Assembly: GCA_014898425.1 (NCBI GenBank)
Contig: RCSZ01000002.1
Location: forward strand, 3,224,001-3,288,000
Length of the DNA: 64,000 nt
Direction: 5' to 3'
Origin: Botryotinia globosa
Lineage: Eukaryota; Ascomycota; Leotiomycetes; Helotiales; Sclerotiniaceae
In this document: piece by piece, positions 37,801 to 50,472 of the stretch
How positions within the stretch are numbered: position 1 is the stretch's first letter
How the letters are laid out: each line of letters starts with the position of its first letter
Notes under the pieces: model-generated
What the model was told of the DNA's origin: nothing
What the model saw: only the letters and a program-made list of their open reading frames with translations
The model's database searches: none
Made by a program: the position numbers and the translations under genes

Positions 37801-40800
37801 AATATTAAGGGTTTTTTTAATCAATAATAAAGAGTATTGGTTTTTAATAGTAATATTATTTAGATTTTAATAATCTTAACAAATCCAAATGCCTTTTTTT
37901 AATTTAATAATTAAAAGAAGTAAAACAGTCAATCAAAAATGAGATTCCTGAATGAATCCCTTATTTAGATTATTATTAAATTATTTACAAATAATTTGAA
38001 GTTTAGTTAAGGATATTGGATAGCTTTTATTATATAATAATTTTTTATTTAATATAACCTTAATCTTGTAATCTTATAAATATTATAATAAAAGTTTATT
38101 AATAAAAAAGGATAGGAATTCTGGATATAAATTATAAAACTAGAAAAATAGTTTATCTTAAATCTCTAATATAAAAGAAATAAATTAATCTATTTTTTCT
38201 ATAAACTTATTAATATTATTATTCATTAAATCTCAATACAATTGAATAGAATCCTTGATTATTATATAATATAAATTGTAAACCCTATCTAATTTGTTTT
38301 AGAATACTTTTATAATATAAATATTATTATTTTTATAAAATTATATAAAACTATTAATTATAAAGAATTTTATATTTTATATTTTGAAATGAATACTTCA
38401 TATAATATTAAGTAGTTTGTTTGAGGGATTTGATAATAATAATGGTAATAAGAGTAAGATGTTTTGATTTTGTAATAATTTTTTATACTTTTTAGAATTG
38501 ATAATAAATCGAGTTGGGATTAGTTTCAAGAATAAACAATTAAAGATTATTTTAATTTAGATATCCGCTTTATTATTAATATAGTGAATGTAATAAGGGT
38601 TTTTGTTTTTATTGTTTTCAAGATTGATAATATCGAGATTTCTTTAAATATTTAAGGTTTTGATAGATTCGAGAATTGCTAATTGATTTTGAAATAATAA
38701 GGATTTAATTTCGAAGCTTTTATTGATAATATCTTTTATAAAAGTTAATTTTGAAATAAGTTTTTATAAAGGTAGTTTGGAATTGATTATAACTTTATTA
38801 TTTTTTAATAAAATTATTTTACAATTATTAAATATATTGGGGATAATAATTGTTATAATATTAATAGAATAATAATATTTTAAACAATATATAAATATAA
38901 ATTTGAGTGTTATTACCGATTAATTAATGATGGGATTATAGTATTAAAGCTAAAAAAGATTGAAAATCAGTGAATTTATAATTGATAAGATAATAATATA
39001 AAACAAATCAATCTCTTAATAATTATTGATTTATATATTTAGAAATATATATCAAAAAAGAATATTGAAAGGCTTTTTATTGATTAGGAGTAGATAATAG
39101 ATATAGGGAAAAGATTATATAAATATTTAGAATTTGAAGATGATTTTTTTATTAATAAAGTTATAATTTATAATTTTATTATTTATAAGGTTAATAAATA
39201 GAATAGTTATATTAAATGTAAGGAAGATTTTTGTTGAGATTTTAAAAGATTTATTATTTATTATTCTAAGATATAAAGAATCCCTAGATATAATTAATCT
39301 TTTAATCTACAAAAATAAATTTCTTATAAAAAATTTTGATTTGTAATTATAAATTGAAATTAATCTTTTAATATATTGAATTAAAAAATAAAGTTTTTAT
39401 TTTTCTTTAAATAAATGAATCCCTCAATATATTTTTTTAGATTAAGTTTTTGAATAAGATTAAAAGAGATTGATGAGATATAGTGTAATGGTATAGTTGG
39501 GAAATAATTAATAGATAGGAAATAATTGGTAAGTAGAAATAGATTTTGATATAAGGAATTAATAGTATTACAATAAGATTTAGGGTTTTAATATTGATTA
39601 ATTGTAAAGGAATAATTAATGTAAAGATTATATCTTATATTAATATTAATATTATATTTTGTATTATTAATTTATTTTTTATTATAATTGTTTTTAATAT
39701 AATCTGGTTTTTTATAATAAAGATAAAAACTAAGGTTAAGATATTGTTTTCGAATATAATAAGATAGGGGGTATTAATCTTATTGAATAGTATTCAATTG
39801 TATAGAGTTACCAAATAGTTTTGGTGTAAGGGGAGTTGTAATTAAAACTAACTTTCTATTATAATATCTTGATTAATTATAATTGAAATTAATATCTTAG
39901 CTTTTTCATTAATTATTAAAATGAGTTTTCTCTTTTAGATTATTATAGATATTTTATTATCAGATTGTTTATATATCAATATTAGTAGTAGAAAATTTAT
40001 TAGAATAATTAATTAAAATATTAATCAATTTTTATAAAATCTTAAACTTGAAATCAATAACTTATTATTCAATGATTTTTTTACATTTAATAACAAATTG
40101 TTTGAATTCAATAATGAAATTATTAAATAAAATCTTTCTCATTTTATACTTATTATAATCTATAAAAACTTTTTATAAAAAATCAAAGATTTGATATTAT
40201 TTATTCAACTCACTCCAAATATTTATTACAATATACTATTTAAAAGATTAGAGATTAGAATTACATAGATTATCTATAATTATATCGAAATATATTTGAT
40301 TATTTATATAAACCAAATTAGAAAATAAACTAATAAAGAATATAATCTATTAAAATTCTAATTTATTTTTGTAATCTATAATTAAACAATAATTAATTAT
40401 ATTATAGAATATTATATATTAATTCTAATATTTTATAATATTTTATTTATCATTATTAAACTTTTCAAAAAAAATGAAATGTTTTCGATGGGGTAAGGTT
40501 TTTAGATTATTATGAATAGCAATTTTTAATATTTTAATTGTATTTTGTAATTTGATAATTTGTAATTAAACTTTATTAGTTTAGATATATATTATAATAA
40601 CTTATTTTTATAATAAAATTATAATCGTTTTAATCAAAGTAAATACAATTTGAATAGTTATGAAATATATAGTATTTGAATTATAGAATAAATCTATAAA
40701 TAAAGAAATATCAGTTTTGATGGAATTAATAGTGTAATTCAAAAAAAGGAATTGTAGGGGCAGATTAGATGTAATTGTTTGGTTGGTTATTTTTAGAGTG

Positions 40801-41045
40801 TTTTTGTAGTTACAAAATATTCTTATAGAATTCTTAATAATAGATTAATATAAATATGTTTTAATATAATTGAATAACTTTATTAAAAAATAACAAAGTT
40901 ATTTATAGTAAGTCAATAATGAGTTCGATTAACACAATCGAATTATAACTTCAATAAAATCAGGACAATCGAAGTAGTCGGAATATGATTTGAATAAATG
41001 TTTTTAAAATGAAGTTATAATAGTTTTTAAATAAATGATACAAAT

Positions 41046-41195
41046 TGTTAAAATATGGATAAAGATTTATATTATATTATAAGAGTTCTAAATGCTATAA
41101 AAGGTTGAGGCCTTATTATAGGAAGTAGGGCACACTAAGGGCACGCTAAGGGTTCGTGCCTGAGGCACGAAGGCAATGTAGTTGGCGCCGTGACA
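41046..41195 (-). repeat. Right LTR of the gypsy element
   Basis: 150 bp. The outer 85 bp are G+C-rich and ungapped against the left LTR; the inner part is mutated. Confidence 0.93.
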
Positions 41196-41200
41196 CCCAA

Positions 41201-41689
41201 ACACCCTCAAACACGCTCAAACCAAAACAATAAATATAAATATTGAATTAAATTCAAGGAATCTTGATAATTTAATTGATTATTAAGATTTTATTAAGCA
41301 ATGAAATCTATTCTCAGTGATTTAGGGGATATATATATATATCTATTGTCAATCTCTCTGAAAATCTTAAGAAATTATATATAAACCATTATACTACACT
41401 ACACCACACCACACCACACCACCTATACTCACTCATCTATCTACCTATCCATCTACCTACTCATCTCCTTACTCATCTCCTCACTCACTATTAGAATAGA
41501 TAAGAGCAATGAATCAACTTAGATATATTGTAGCACAAAGACTTTTCATTAATTTTTCTAAACCATAAAAAGTATACAACTTATAAACAATAGATTGCTT
41601 TTAATAAAAAAGCTTAAAATAAGAGATTAAATCTTCAAAATTTTACAAAACAAAAGAGATCTGAAATACAAAATGAGTTTGAAGGCCTT
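41201..41689. other. Gene-free gap between gypsy element and MITE
   Basis: Holds an ACCAC/ACACC microsatellite at about 41396-41425 and an (AT)n run near 41333. No coding frame. Confidence 0.55.
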
Positions 41690-41692
41690 TTA

Positions 41693-42026
41693 GGGCCCGT
41701 TCGGATCGATTTTTTAGGCGATGTAGAGCTATATTTGTTGGCAATATAGGTCTAAATGAGTGTTTACCGAATGCGAATATTGATCAATAATTTATATTGA
41801 TAATATAATAAGTATTTTATTGAATGCTAATGTTGAGTTACAAAAAGCTATATTATATTGATCAATAAATTTGAAAATTTGTATAGTAATTTCGCTAAAT
41901 CTGTAATGCAACTTTTATCAGCATTTGATAACATTTGTTAACATTTGTTATTCTATATTTTATAGATCTACGAAATTTAGGCTAAATTATTAGTCAACAA
42001 ATTAAAAAATCGATCCGAACGGGCCC
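41693..42026. mobile_element. MITE copy 1, PIF/Harbinger-like (TTA target duplication)
   Basis: The 334-bp element has perfect 24-bp terminal inverted repeats starting GGGCCCGTTCGGATCGAT and is flanked by TTA on both sides. The 3-bp TTA/TAA duplication is characteristic of PIF/Harbinger transposition. The interior is AT-rich and non-coding. A diverged copy lies at 53934-54290. Confidence 0.9.
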
Positions 42027-42029
42027 TTA

Positions 42030-42796
42030 CTATATAGCCTCACATATCTTATGGAATCTTATAACCTTGTGACCTTGACACTCACTCCATACATATTCAT
42101 CTTAGTACAAAAAGATAGGACAAGTAAACACCTAGATACTTAACACCTAGATACTTTGAATGAATTAATAGATTTCAAGGATATGGAATACCCACCTATA
42201 TAATCTCCAGACTCTACTTTCAACTGAATCCCTTAATCCACAATGCTCTAGACTCACACGCTACAAGTCTACAATACATTACACCATCCAAGTACAACCA
42301 AGACACATGAGTATACCTGGTATCAATTGATTGCTTCTTCATCTCATATAATACATGTCTATTCATCCATCCCATCAATCATCACCTCAATTATTCCATC
42401 ACACCATCGCCCCAGCCTCAGGGTATATCATCTAACATCACATTCACTCCACACCAATCCACTTCCCTCCATCCAACTCGAAGAATCCCCCAAACATTCC
42501 TAAAAAAAAACAAAAAGCCACACTCGTCTCAAGCACAAATTCCATGCATGACGCCAGGGTATATAAGAGCCCCTCTCTCTTAAAGGCTCAAAACCAAACG
42601 CCGCGCCAAATCTTTATCGCTCCGCCCCTCCATATTGTTACAATTCCTAGATATCCATGTCCCAATTTTGATGCTTCTGCCAGGATGCTTCCATAACGCC
42701 TTAAAATGCAAGTCCCTCGTACGATTCGTATCCATATTCATCGTTCCATCATTCCGATCAAATATTTCCACTCATCAGAGTCATCCGCCTTCCCAT
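42030..42796. other. Gene-free gap, 3' flank of the histidine kinase gene
   Basis: No coding frame supported. It should include the 3' UTR of the minus-strand kinase gene in its last part. Confidence 0.5.
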
Positions 42797-45700
42797 TCAG
42801 TCCCTCTGATTAGCCCTCCAATTCTCCAACATCTTTCTCACCTCTTTCATAGCCACCGGCTTGGTCATAAAAAGGTCAATGCCACAAGCTCTCGCCTTTT
42901 CCACATCATCTTTACCCGCCAAACCCGTAAGTGCCACCACTAATGCTTCATTCTTCTTACTCTTGTCTGCTCCATCGCTGGCTATTGCTCGCTCTCGTCT
43001 TGACTTTTCCAATTTTCGAATTTCTCTTGTAGCATCGAATCCATCCAAAATTGGCATACTGATATCCATGAAAATAATATCATATCCCTCCGGTCGTTCC
43101 TCAACTTTCTTTACTGCTTCAAGTCCATTTTCTGCCTCGTGAACCGTTGTGTAACCCAATCGCGTTATGAAGTGACGTAGAAGTTTGAGGTTTATCATGT
43201 TGTCATCTACTAAAAGTAGATTTGGTGCAAAGGGATCAGAATCAGCGATTGTGATTGAAGGTTGGCGTGTACTTGTAGTCGCGGTCGAAGAGGCAGATGG
43301 ATGACTAGTCACATACCCAACGGATGGATTAGGTGGAGATGTGAGACTAAAGCTTGAAGCTATGGGGGTGAGAAGATTCTTATCCCAAGAAAGCTCCCCA
43401 ATGGAAGCAGAGTTTTTACCACCCTGAGGTAGTGGAAATGGAAACTCTTTGCCCTTCTCCACAAGTGCGTTGGGAGTCGGTGATTCAATAGCCTTCCGAG
43501 CATTCTCGCTATCAGCCGCCATGCGACTATTGTCCAATACTTCGCCACCATTTGGGGAGACGAGCAAATCCTCAAAGACGTTACTAAGATCATTAGTGCC
43601 AGCTTGGGCCATGCTAGATGCATCGGGCGTGATGGCGGTACCAGTTGCAGTTGCCACACCTTCAAGACAAGATCGAAGCGCTCTTGCAAGTTTGAGTGGA
43701 CCCACTGGTTTTGCTACTACGGTGACATTGCCTTTGATGCCAGCTTCTGCAAATGAGTGGTTGAAGCGTGAGGAATGCGGACATAGAACCAAAATTGACG
43801 GTTTACTTTGGCGAGGAAGCATTTTATGGAGATTCGCGAGAACAGACAAGTCTGGAGCATTCGCTATGATAATTTTTGGGTTCTTCGATAATGGCACAAT
43901 CTTCAGACCATACCAATCTGTAAGGAAATGTCTGACGGAACTTTCAAGAAACCTTCCCTTCCTTGCAAGGATAGGGTCTAGAGTAGGAGGATTGAAATTA
44001 AAGAGGCCTACTTCGCGACCGCTGATCTCATTTCGCAATAAAGATACTGATTCATCCGTCTCGCGCAACAACGAGGTAACAGCTTTTGGTGTTGCGGGTG
44101 CTGATGTATCTTTTGGCATTTCGCGAAGAAGTGGCAAGGTAACTCTGACCTCTAGAGAAATAGGTTAGTACTGTATCAACATGTCATATCGACACAGTTG
44201 GAAAACTCAAGGTTACTCACCAGTACCACGTCCCAATTCGCTGTCAATCGTAATGTCTCCTTCAAGTAGGTTGACAATACTCCTCACAATCGACAGTCCC
44301 AATCCCGTCCCACTCGAGAGAGTATTTTCCTGGGCAAATGGAGTGAAAAGCTTCGATCTAAGGAACTCGCTAGATATACCCTTTCCTGTGTCGGTCACTG
44401 TCAATATGATCATTGATCTCGGAGTTCTCCCATCACCGGGAACGTTGAGATCATCTAATTGAGCGGTCTCTAACTTGACCCGCACATAGCCGTGTGACGT
44501 ATATTTCAAAGCGTTCCCAAGCAAGTTCATGATGATTCTTCGGAAAGCACCGGGCTGTGTAGTAAAATTGTAGTCATCTAGAGCAATATCCAGGATGACT
44601 GAAACTTGTGGGGTTTGGTTCGCTGAAGATGACATGGCAAGCAATCCTGATTGTCTTTTCGAATCCGAGCTTTTGTCATGTATATCATGAACCATATCGA
44701 AAGTTTTTGCCGTGACATTTTGAAAAACGTAGCCAGCAAAAACACTCTCGACCACCTCTTCACAGAGGACTGCGACATCTACAGGAGCAAACAGATTAAT
44801 CATAGGAAGATCGGATTGTTGTAAAGCCAGGGGACCAGCATTACTCGATTGCGATCTTCGTTTGGTGGAGCCCCGACGATTTCTACGCCAATTCTTCTCA
44901 AGACTACTAATTTTAGAGAAGTCCAGAATATGATTCTGAAAGATGTAGTCAGCACGGGCGAACGAGGTCCGGGGCACGAGGAATTTCTTCTTCTTTTTGA
45001 GAGTGAACTGCACCCGAGAGCAGTCAAAAAGAGACTCACAATAGTGTCCAAAAGGGTACGACCACAACTATCAATCGTTTCGACAAGTTCTTGAGCCAAA
45101 TTTGGCAATGAAAGATCATCCAATATCTCGGCAGACGCAAGGATTCCGTGCAGCGGGCTTCTCAATTCATCTTTGCAAATCGTTAGCCCCCTGATAAAAC
45201 GCTGACAATCATTGTTCAATACTTACGAGAAATACTTCCAATGAAGTCACTCTTTTTCTGATCAGCGACTTCGGTACTTATACGAGAACATTCAGCCATG
45301 ACACTATTTCCAAATGCAGTGAGAAATGACAACTCGTTTTGTTTGGAGAGAATACGCGTAGGCTCAGTTGACCAAACACAACATGCACTGAGCCAGCGAG
45401 AACGGCCAGCATCCCAAAGTGGGACAAATAACAACTGGCGGACACCAGGAAAATGATTCGACAAAAACCTTCCATCTGCTGCAGCCCTAGCCACTTTAGT
45501 CCTTCCACGTTGTTGATTTCTGCCTGGTCTTGCAGAAGATTTATGACCCTTGAGAATTTCATCATCTGACGCCGAGGACATGGATCCATCCGAATCGAAA
45601 GTCCATAGCTTCCCGCGTGGGTACCGGCGCAGGAACTGATGCAAAGACTTTTCCTCGAATGGTAAGAAGGAGTGAGTTCCCGGGTATAGGTCACCATTAA

Positions 45701-47471
45701 TCGATGATGCCTCGGGGGTGGAGAATCCCAAGATCTCGATCTCTCGTGTTTGTGACATTGTCGACGATCGAGTAAAAGGTCGTGAAATCGAGGGTTGGGG
45801 ATTAAATCCGTTTCTCATTTCATCGTCACCACTCGTCTGGCTATCAGTAGTAACAGACGATTCCACGTTAGAAGTTTGCGTATCACTGCTGAAACCTTTT
45901 TGTGCATCGTAAAATACAGCCCCACCATCTACTTCAAACGCCTCCCTGATAAGATTGGAAGCGCGTGAGAAGAGCAACTTCAAAGCAGAAGCTTCGGTAA
46001 ACTCCTCGTCAGGGGTATCCGTCTTGCACATATCGGAAGGTGACTGCTCAGTTGTGCTAGTCTCCCCAAAAGAGGAATAGTGTGTGGACTCCATTCCTGG
46101 TCGTTCATTGGTGAATGAATCCGATCGTTCAGATGTCAAAACGGTACCTTCTATCCTTGTAGGAATCGCTGAAGATGAGGTTACATGCCCCTTTTCTTTA
46201 CCGTTGCTCAGAGGAAGTGAGGTAGTACTTGAAACCCTCGAATCTTTTGTTGATGATGAAGACTTTGACTTCTGTCGTCTAATCCCAGTGTCTGTCTCAA
46301 ATTGGCCGACAATCTTTGTACCTTCTCCATCTTCGGCTTCCATGTCTGCCTCTTCGAGTTCTGCACGACCTTCGACGAATGACGCAAGACCTCGGCTCAT
46401 CTTCATGCCCCGTCGATGTTCCTCCACCTCTCGATTCAACTCTAGATGCTTCATCACCGTGCATGCCATTGTGCCCAAGAAAGAGATGTCATCTTTGGAG
46501 AGTCCGGGCCTGGCTTGACTATCGACCACAAATAAACTTCCAATCGGTATGCCTCGCTTGGTGATAAGTGGAACTCCTGCATAAAATTTGAGGAGTGGGG
46601 ATTCCGTAACAAAAGAAAGTTGATTGAATCGATCATCTAATGTTAAATCATTGACAATGAATGAAGGATATTCTTCACCCAATACGGTTGGGGCAGTTTC
46701 GATGGTGCTGGAGCAGAGATTAAACACAATTGATGACTTGATTTTAATTTCAAATTCGCTTTTGTCATACCTCTCACACAACCGACCAGCCTTTGACACA
46801 GAGGTACAGCCGAGCCACAACTCATCACCTGGTTTGTGCTTTGTTGCATCCACGAGGTTTAATGATTTTGTGCTTTCTGCAATGAAATACTGTGTGCCAT
46901 CATCGATAAGGCTTGAGGGATTTGTCAGCTATGAATCAAGTAGAATGGATACGTAAGCTTGTAAAATACCTGATCATTGCTCTTTGCACCTCTAATCTCC
47001 ATGATACTAGTTGGCAGAATGCAGTCAATGATGTATCTGGAGAAGATATTTTGGTCGAGGTAATATCCGATTGGACTTCTAGATCCTGATTGCCAGACTC
47101 TGTGGATGATTGGGGTGCGGGAAAACATGTCTCGGTATGTATGGACGCAGTAGGTTGATAGTACCTGAAGGAGATAGATATCAGTATGATAGCTCTTTCG
47201 CATTTGAACTTGTGGCACCAAATGAATCAGCAGTGAGCCATTCTGGGCCACTTTGCACTTCGTGCCACTTTGTGAGATAGACATCTTTTGATTTCCTTCT
47301 CTTTGACTCGATGCGCGTGAATCTTTTGGTGTCTCCTTCCAAAATTCTTGGTAGACTTGTGCAAGCGATTCAAATCAAACAATGGACATACTTGTATAGT
47401 TCTCTGGCTCTGGCGGAATCGGAAATGCCCTCGACGTGCGAAAGCGCAACTGTTGCTGCTACCGGCGCCAT
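42797..47471 (-). CDS. Hybrid two-component histidine kinase with GAF domain (6 exons)
   Basis: Exons 47471-47392, 47164-46970, 46911-45227, 45170-45040, 44935-44221 and 44151-42797 give 1386 aa; every junction restores a family motif. The N-terminus has a GAF-like region (AFCQLVSWRLEVQRAMIS, then GDELWLGCTSVSKAGRLCE), followed by a long Ser/Thr-rich linker. The dimerisation box is SISHELRSPLHGIL with phospho-acceptor His654. The ATPase domain has the N box NLLGNALKY (about 834-842), DTGKGIS (about 879) and GTGLGL (about 906). The C-terminal receiver has the acidic pair Asp1251-1252, phospho-acceptor Asp1298 in FMDISMPILDG, and Lys1366 in TKP. It should autophosphorylate and pass phosphate through an HPt protein to response regulators, as fungal hybrid kinases do. 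No transmembrane segment is seen, so it is probably cytosolic. Its signal is unknown. Confidence 0.93.
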
Positions 47472-47551
47472 CTGCGCTTGGGTTTAATTGAATGGCTGGC
47501 CAGGTTTCCCAAAGTTCGACAGGATCGAGAGGAGGTAGTCAAGGTGATGAA

Positions 47552-47587
47552 CAGTCTATGATCAGTCTATGATCAGTCTATGATCAG
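47552..47587. repeat. 11-bp tandem repeat, 3 copies
   Basis: CAGTCTATGAT is repeated three times without error, followed by CAG. Confidence 0.9.
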
Positions 47588-48175
47588 AAATGAAAGGGAA
47601 TGGTCGAGGCAGTAAGATCTGTCTAATGAATGCGATGATCAGAAGTGGAGCGATTAAAGTTTCTGACTTTATTGAAGATCGGTATGTTGAATGGAAAAGT
47701 CAAGGTTCATGGGAAGAGACAAGGAGGTCGTAGAGATTTACTCACCAAGTTTCTGCTCTGTAATTGTTGTATGCATTGGATTGGGTGAGAAAGCAACCCC
47801 TCCACCTTTGCCATATGGTAGACAGGCAATGCAGCCCCAAATCCAATGCCAATGCCTTGTAGGTACCGTTTGCGTTTTCGCAGAGAGAAGAGATCAAAAT
47901 GAAATTAGAGTGTAGAAGTCTTAGACACGGAAGGGCGTCTAAGCCCGAATGGTGTTGATGCGTATTTTAATCTTTTTATTCATTTATTTATTTATTTAAA
48001 ATCATAACAATCTTGTTTATCTCTTGCTTAGCTAGTAGATACACGGTGGAAGTCGAAACAAAAGTTGGGGTGGTGTGAACTTTGAAGAAAGGCTGGTGGG
48101 AGATTGGTATCGAGATAGATAAGGTTGCTCAGTGTTTGGTAGTGTTTTAGATTCTACTGGCTGAGATTGCCTAGT

Positions 48176-48540
48176 AAATATCATAAATATAATAAATATC
48201 ATAAATATCATAAATATCATAAATATCATAAATATCATAAATATAATAAATATAATAAATATAATAAATATCATAAATATAATAAATATAATAAATATAA
48301 TAAATATAATAAATATAATAAATATCATAAATATCATAAATATCATAAATATCATAAATATCATAAATATAATAAATATAATAAATATAATAAATATAAT
48401 AAATATCATAAATATAATAAATATAATAAATATAATAAATATAATAAATATCATAAATATAATAAATATAATAAATATCATAAATATCATAAATATCATA
48501 AATATAATAAATATAATAAATATCATAAATATAATAAATA
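48176..48540. repeat. 9-bp minisatellite, 40 units, two variants
   Basis: Forty contiguous 9-bp units are either AAATATCAT or AAATATAAT, plus a 5-bp partial unit. In the open forward frame they read as KYH and KYN. The variant order, by run lengths, is H1 N1 H5 N3 H1 N5 H5 N4 H1 N4 H1 N2 H3 N2 H1 N1. Long open frames on both strands are a by-product and I do not call them genes. Confidence 0.95.
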
Positions 48541-49160
48541 CCAGGGGTCCTAGTCTTTACCTGATATGTCTTTTCAGTATCATGGCAAGAGTGTCATGGT
48601 GTGCACGGCAAAAGGTCTGGATGGGATATACTCCGTAGAAAAATCGATCGACATGTTGCGTCATTGTGCATTGATTCCTGATGAAGATGGGCATGGTAAG
48701 CGAAAGAGGTGTGAATGTAAAAATACTACCAGGGTCTCTGGAGTACCCCGGGAGAATATGGAGAGTTCTATTTCATTCTTCACTCTATTTGTTACTCATA
48801 CTCGTATGCTTATTATTCTTACCCTCACTCTTATCTTGGTCTTATTCTTATTAGGCGGTCGGAAATGTCTAGCTACTTGATTAGACTAGAGTTAAAACGT
48901 GACACTAATGGACCCTTTGTTTTACCTTTTTTTCTTCTTTTTTCCTTTTTCCTTTTTCCTTTTTTCTTTCTTCTTCTCCTCCTTCCTCTTCTCCATATTA
49001 AATTCACGTTGACGCTTCTTGGGTGGTTAGAGCGTGCCTCGAGTGTGCTTACTCACAAGGGATCTATCTGCATTTGAATGTATCACGTTACCCACCCTTC
49101 ACTTCCAAGTTCCCACCAATACCACTAGTGCCACCACGCCCTGGGTTCTCCATAAAAGAT

Positions 49161-49192
49161 CGAGTCTCGAGTCTCGAGTCTCGAGTCTCGAG
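49161..49192. repeat. 7-bp tandem repeat (CGAGTCT)n
   Basis: Four perfect units plus CGAG; consecutive units create overlapping CTCGAG palindrome-like sequences. Confidence 0.9.
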
Positions 49193-49930
49193 CCAGTCCA
49201 TTGACGTTCTCCCCGGTATTAATGTAAATCGATGAAGATTACGACGCTCTTCACCACATGAAGCACTCGCATCAGCCAGCATACAACGACTGTTGCTTAG
49301 GTCCCTCGCGCTTGCCATTCTGCACCTAGCTCCTGACTACTAATCTTATAACTCAACACAACCATGCTTCCGTTTCGTGCGTTTCAATGGTCGAGTGCTA
49401 CGATAACCTTACTCCCATTCTCCGGCCCAAGATGACAAGTGGTAGTAGGCCAACGTGGACTACCTCCGAAGAATATTCTGGAAGGAATTTAGAGTTTACC
49501 AGATTAATTGGAAGCATGAACTTTCTTACTTCCTTGTGTTTCCTCTATATTGTCTGGGTTTTCTGTCTGTTCTATTCTGTCTTGTGCTTTTCTCGCCCAC
49601 GATACATTCCAACACGGCTCTTATTATTGTCTGTCTAGTCTGCCTCCATGGCAATGGCCCTCGGAGAGCCAGCGGAGCGTCATCTAGATCTGAATACGTA
49701 CCTTTCTTTTATACTACATATTTGGTTTGTAAGCAGGTAAGTAGGTAAGCAACTCACTTTGGGTGATTATTAATAAGTTCATTAGTCATTCATTATATAA
49801 CTATGTATATTATCTACTATATGCCTTTTATGCCTTTCATCCCTTTCATCTCTTCAATCTTGGCCTGAGGCATTTGAATATTGAAATTCTCTCTCTTTTT
49901 TTTCATCCACTAATTACCTAGGTAGGTAGG

Positions 49931-49970
49931 TTGCCTTGCCTTGCCTTGCCTTGCCTTGCCTTACCCTGCC
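49931..49970. repeat. Pentanucleotide repeat (TTGCC)n
   Basis: Five perfect TTGCC units and three variants (TTACC, CTGCC, CTGCC), directly after a (GGTA)n run. Confidence 0.9.
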
Positions 49971-50472
49971 CTGCCCATTTGTCCGCCACCCGGCGCCACT
50001 CTACACATCTCCACTCCAGCTCCCTCCACCGGGCGGGCAGCGCTTCCATTTTCTTCATCCTTTCGGCGTTTGCGTCAATCAGAAGAGATTCCTTACATCC
50101 GAAAGACTCTGTACCTCACACCATCTACCAGGATTTGATTGGCATCATCGTCCATTCTTCCATCTTACATACATTGCGACGACCAAAAAGCCTTATATGT
50201 ACGAGTAGGTAATATCATCCAAAACAAAATCAACTCGCGTTCCCCATCTCAACACCGACCTATCTATCGTACCCCTTCCACACATATCTCCACCCCACGA
50301 AGTATCGACAAGTGGGGGTATTCAAGTACCTCCTCAATTCAAAGTTTCCTCGGCTTGCGATAGTCGCATATCGATCGCATATTATCGGTTCGATTGGCCT
50401 TTGCGAGTGGCGTGAAAGATATTCTCTTGTTGAAAGACATACTTCATCTCTAGACTCCTACCATCACTCATC

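Larger units (their letters stand above)
34619..41195 (-). mobile_element. Ty3/gypsy LTR retrotransposon, full length, RIP-degraded
   Basis: Two 150-bp LTRs (34619-34768 and 41046-41195), TGTC at the left edge and TGACA at the right edge, are flanked by the perfect 5-bp repeat CCCAA (34614-34618, 41196-41200). The LTRs align without gaps and differ only by transitions. The coding direction is minus. Reverse transcriptase remnants lie at about 37550-37800, reading like the conserved gypsy segment up to the catalytic YLDD region. An integrase core remnant lies at 35845-36057. RT before integrase on the minus strand is the gypsy order. Stops throughout make it inactive. Confidence 0.95.
47472..50472. 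other. Divergent intergenic region with several tandem repeats
   Basis: This 3-kb region separates the minus-strand kinase from the plus-strand transcription factor and should hold both promoters. Repeats are listed separately. A polypyrimidine tract (TTTTTC-rich) lies at about 48908-48995. Short open frames, for example 48566-48880 and 49387-49748, lack recognised domains; I cannot rule out a small gene. Confidence 0.5.

Noticed and set aside
48032..48553. Long open frames on both strands across the 9-bp minisatellite (KYH/KYN and IF/MIF repeats)
   Set aside because: They exist only because the repeat unit lacks stops in those frames. There is no non-repetitive domain attached.
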